Assembly (NCBI GenBank): GCA_002401525.1
Contig: NVTH01000166.1
Span: 2,270-7,535, forward strand
DNA: 5,266 bases
Direction: 5' to 3'
Source: Moraxellaceae bacterium
GTDB taxonomy: Bacteria; Pseudomonadota; Gammaproteobacteria; Pseudomonadales; UBA3067
Below the pieces are notes generated by a model. That model was not told where the DNA came from, ran no database searches, and worked only from the letters and a program-made list of their open reading frames with translations. Below, piece by piece: positions 4,708 through 5,266 of this stretch; the stretch's first letter is position 1; each line of letters starts with the position of its first letter. Position numbers and translations under genes: made by a program.

Positions 4708-5266
4708 TCAATCAAACACAATCACCGAACGAGCCCCTTCACCCCGCCCCATTTCTTCGAACGCCTGATTCACCTGTTCTAATTTAATTCGTTTGGTGAT
4801 CATCTCATCAAGCTTAAGTTCGCCACTTAAATACCAGTCGATAAAACGCGGAATATCACGCTGGGGTAAGGACGAACCATAGCCCGACCCCTTGATGCGC
4901 TTTTCTGCAAACAGGCCGGTGGCACTGAGTTTAATTTTTTCCCGTTGATTGGTCATGCCCACAATAATGGCCCGCCCGGCAGGACGCAGCATCGCCCAAG
5001 TCTGTTCGGTAGTGTCCACCCGACCCAAAGCCTCAAACGCATAATGCACGCCCATCCCTCCGTCGGTGAGTGCTTTCACTTGCTTGATCGGTCCACCTTC
5101 CGCAAATGGATTGACCGCATGGGTGGCACCCAAGGACAAGGCTAATTCGCGTTTTTCCGGCACTGGATCTATGGCAATAATCATGCTGGCGCCGCTGATT
5201 CGCGCACCTTGAATAATCGACAACCCCATCCCTCCGCACCCAATCACGGCGACGCTGGAACCTTCG
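4708..5266 (-). CDS. Zinc-dependent alcohol dehydrogenase (MDR family), C-terminal half
   Basis: The frame is open to the right edge, so the start lies outside the window; the GTG at 5245-5247 is an internal valine codon within EGSSVAVIGCGGMG. The visible 185 residues are the nucleotide-binding half of a medium-chain dehydrogenase: glycine motif GCGGMG (visible residues 9-14), an aspartate at the end of the second strand (AIDP, Asp33) that indicates NAD rather than NADP, LGATHAVNP (45-53), then FEALGRVDTTEQTWAMLRP and AIIVGM. The tail GYGSSLPQRDIPRFIDWYL, DEMITKRIKLEQVNQAFEEM and ARSVIVFD is typical of the class III-like Zn-dependent alcohol dehydrogenases. About half of a usual protein of roughly 365-370 residues is seen. 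Catalytic zinc ligands sit in the missing N-terminal half, so activity and substrate cannot be judged. It faces ompW tail to tail. Confidence 0.92.
   Translation of the reverse strand, partial: EGSSVAVIGCGGMGLSIIQGARISGASMIIAIDPVPEKRELALSLGATHAVNPFAEGGPIKQVKALTDGGMGVHYAFEALGRVDTTEQTWAMLRPAGRAIIVGMTNQREKIKLSATGLFAEKRIKGSGYGSSLPQRDIPRFIDWYLSGELKLDEMITKRIKLEQVNQAFEEMGRGEGARSVIVFD

Noticed and set aside
4945..5145. Plus-strand and alternate minus-strand frames inside the dehydrogenase gene
   Set aside because: They are antisense or out-of-frame shadows of a gene with unmistakable dehydrogenase motifs; none has protein-like features.

Overview
The window looks like chromosomal DNA from a Gram-negative, probably marine, gammaproteobacterium. 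The evidence is an OmpW-family outer-membrane protein, a consensus-like Fur box, ordinary sigma70 and Shine-Dalgarno signals, and a SWIM zinc-finger family protein. No tRNA, rRNA, CRISPR array, insertion sequence or phage gene is visible.

Layout. (1) Positions 1-1562 (+) hold the C-terminal 519 residues of a large protein that I assign to the SWIM zinc-finger family; its start and zinc finger lie upstream of the window. (2) A near-ideal sigma70 promoter (1770-1798) drives a secreted, cysteine-containing beta-rich protein of unknown function (1829-2671), which starts at TTG. (3) A 539-base gene-poor stretch holds a symmetric 32-base dyad and a strong Fur box (2975-2993) overlapping a promoter. 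That promoter leads into a strong-RBS 87-residue small protein (3211-3474), preceded and overlapped by a possible 45-codon ORF (3114-3251). (4) A second gene-poor stretch (3475-3844) carries, on the minus strand, what may be the decayed C-terminus of an outer-membrane protein gene. (5) ompW follows (3845-4549, +) and ends in a 34-base hairpin. (6) A convergent zinc-dependent alcohol dehydrogenase gene (4708-5266, -) runs off the right edge, with only its NAD-binding C-terminal half visible.

The genes do not form one operon. Each has its own signals and is separated by 150-540 bases, and no shared pathway is evident. Two are exported to the envelope or beyond (the 1829 protein and OmpW), and one unit (2975-3474) is predicted to be iron-repressed. 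The best candidate for something undescribed is this Fur-controlled small-ORF unit. I found no evidence for a larger novel system.
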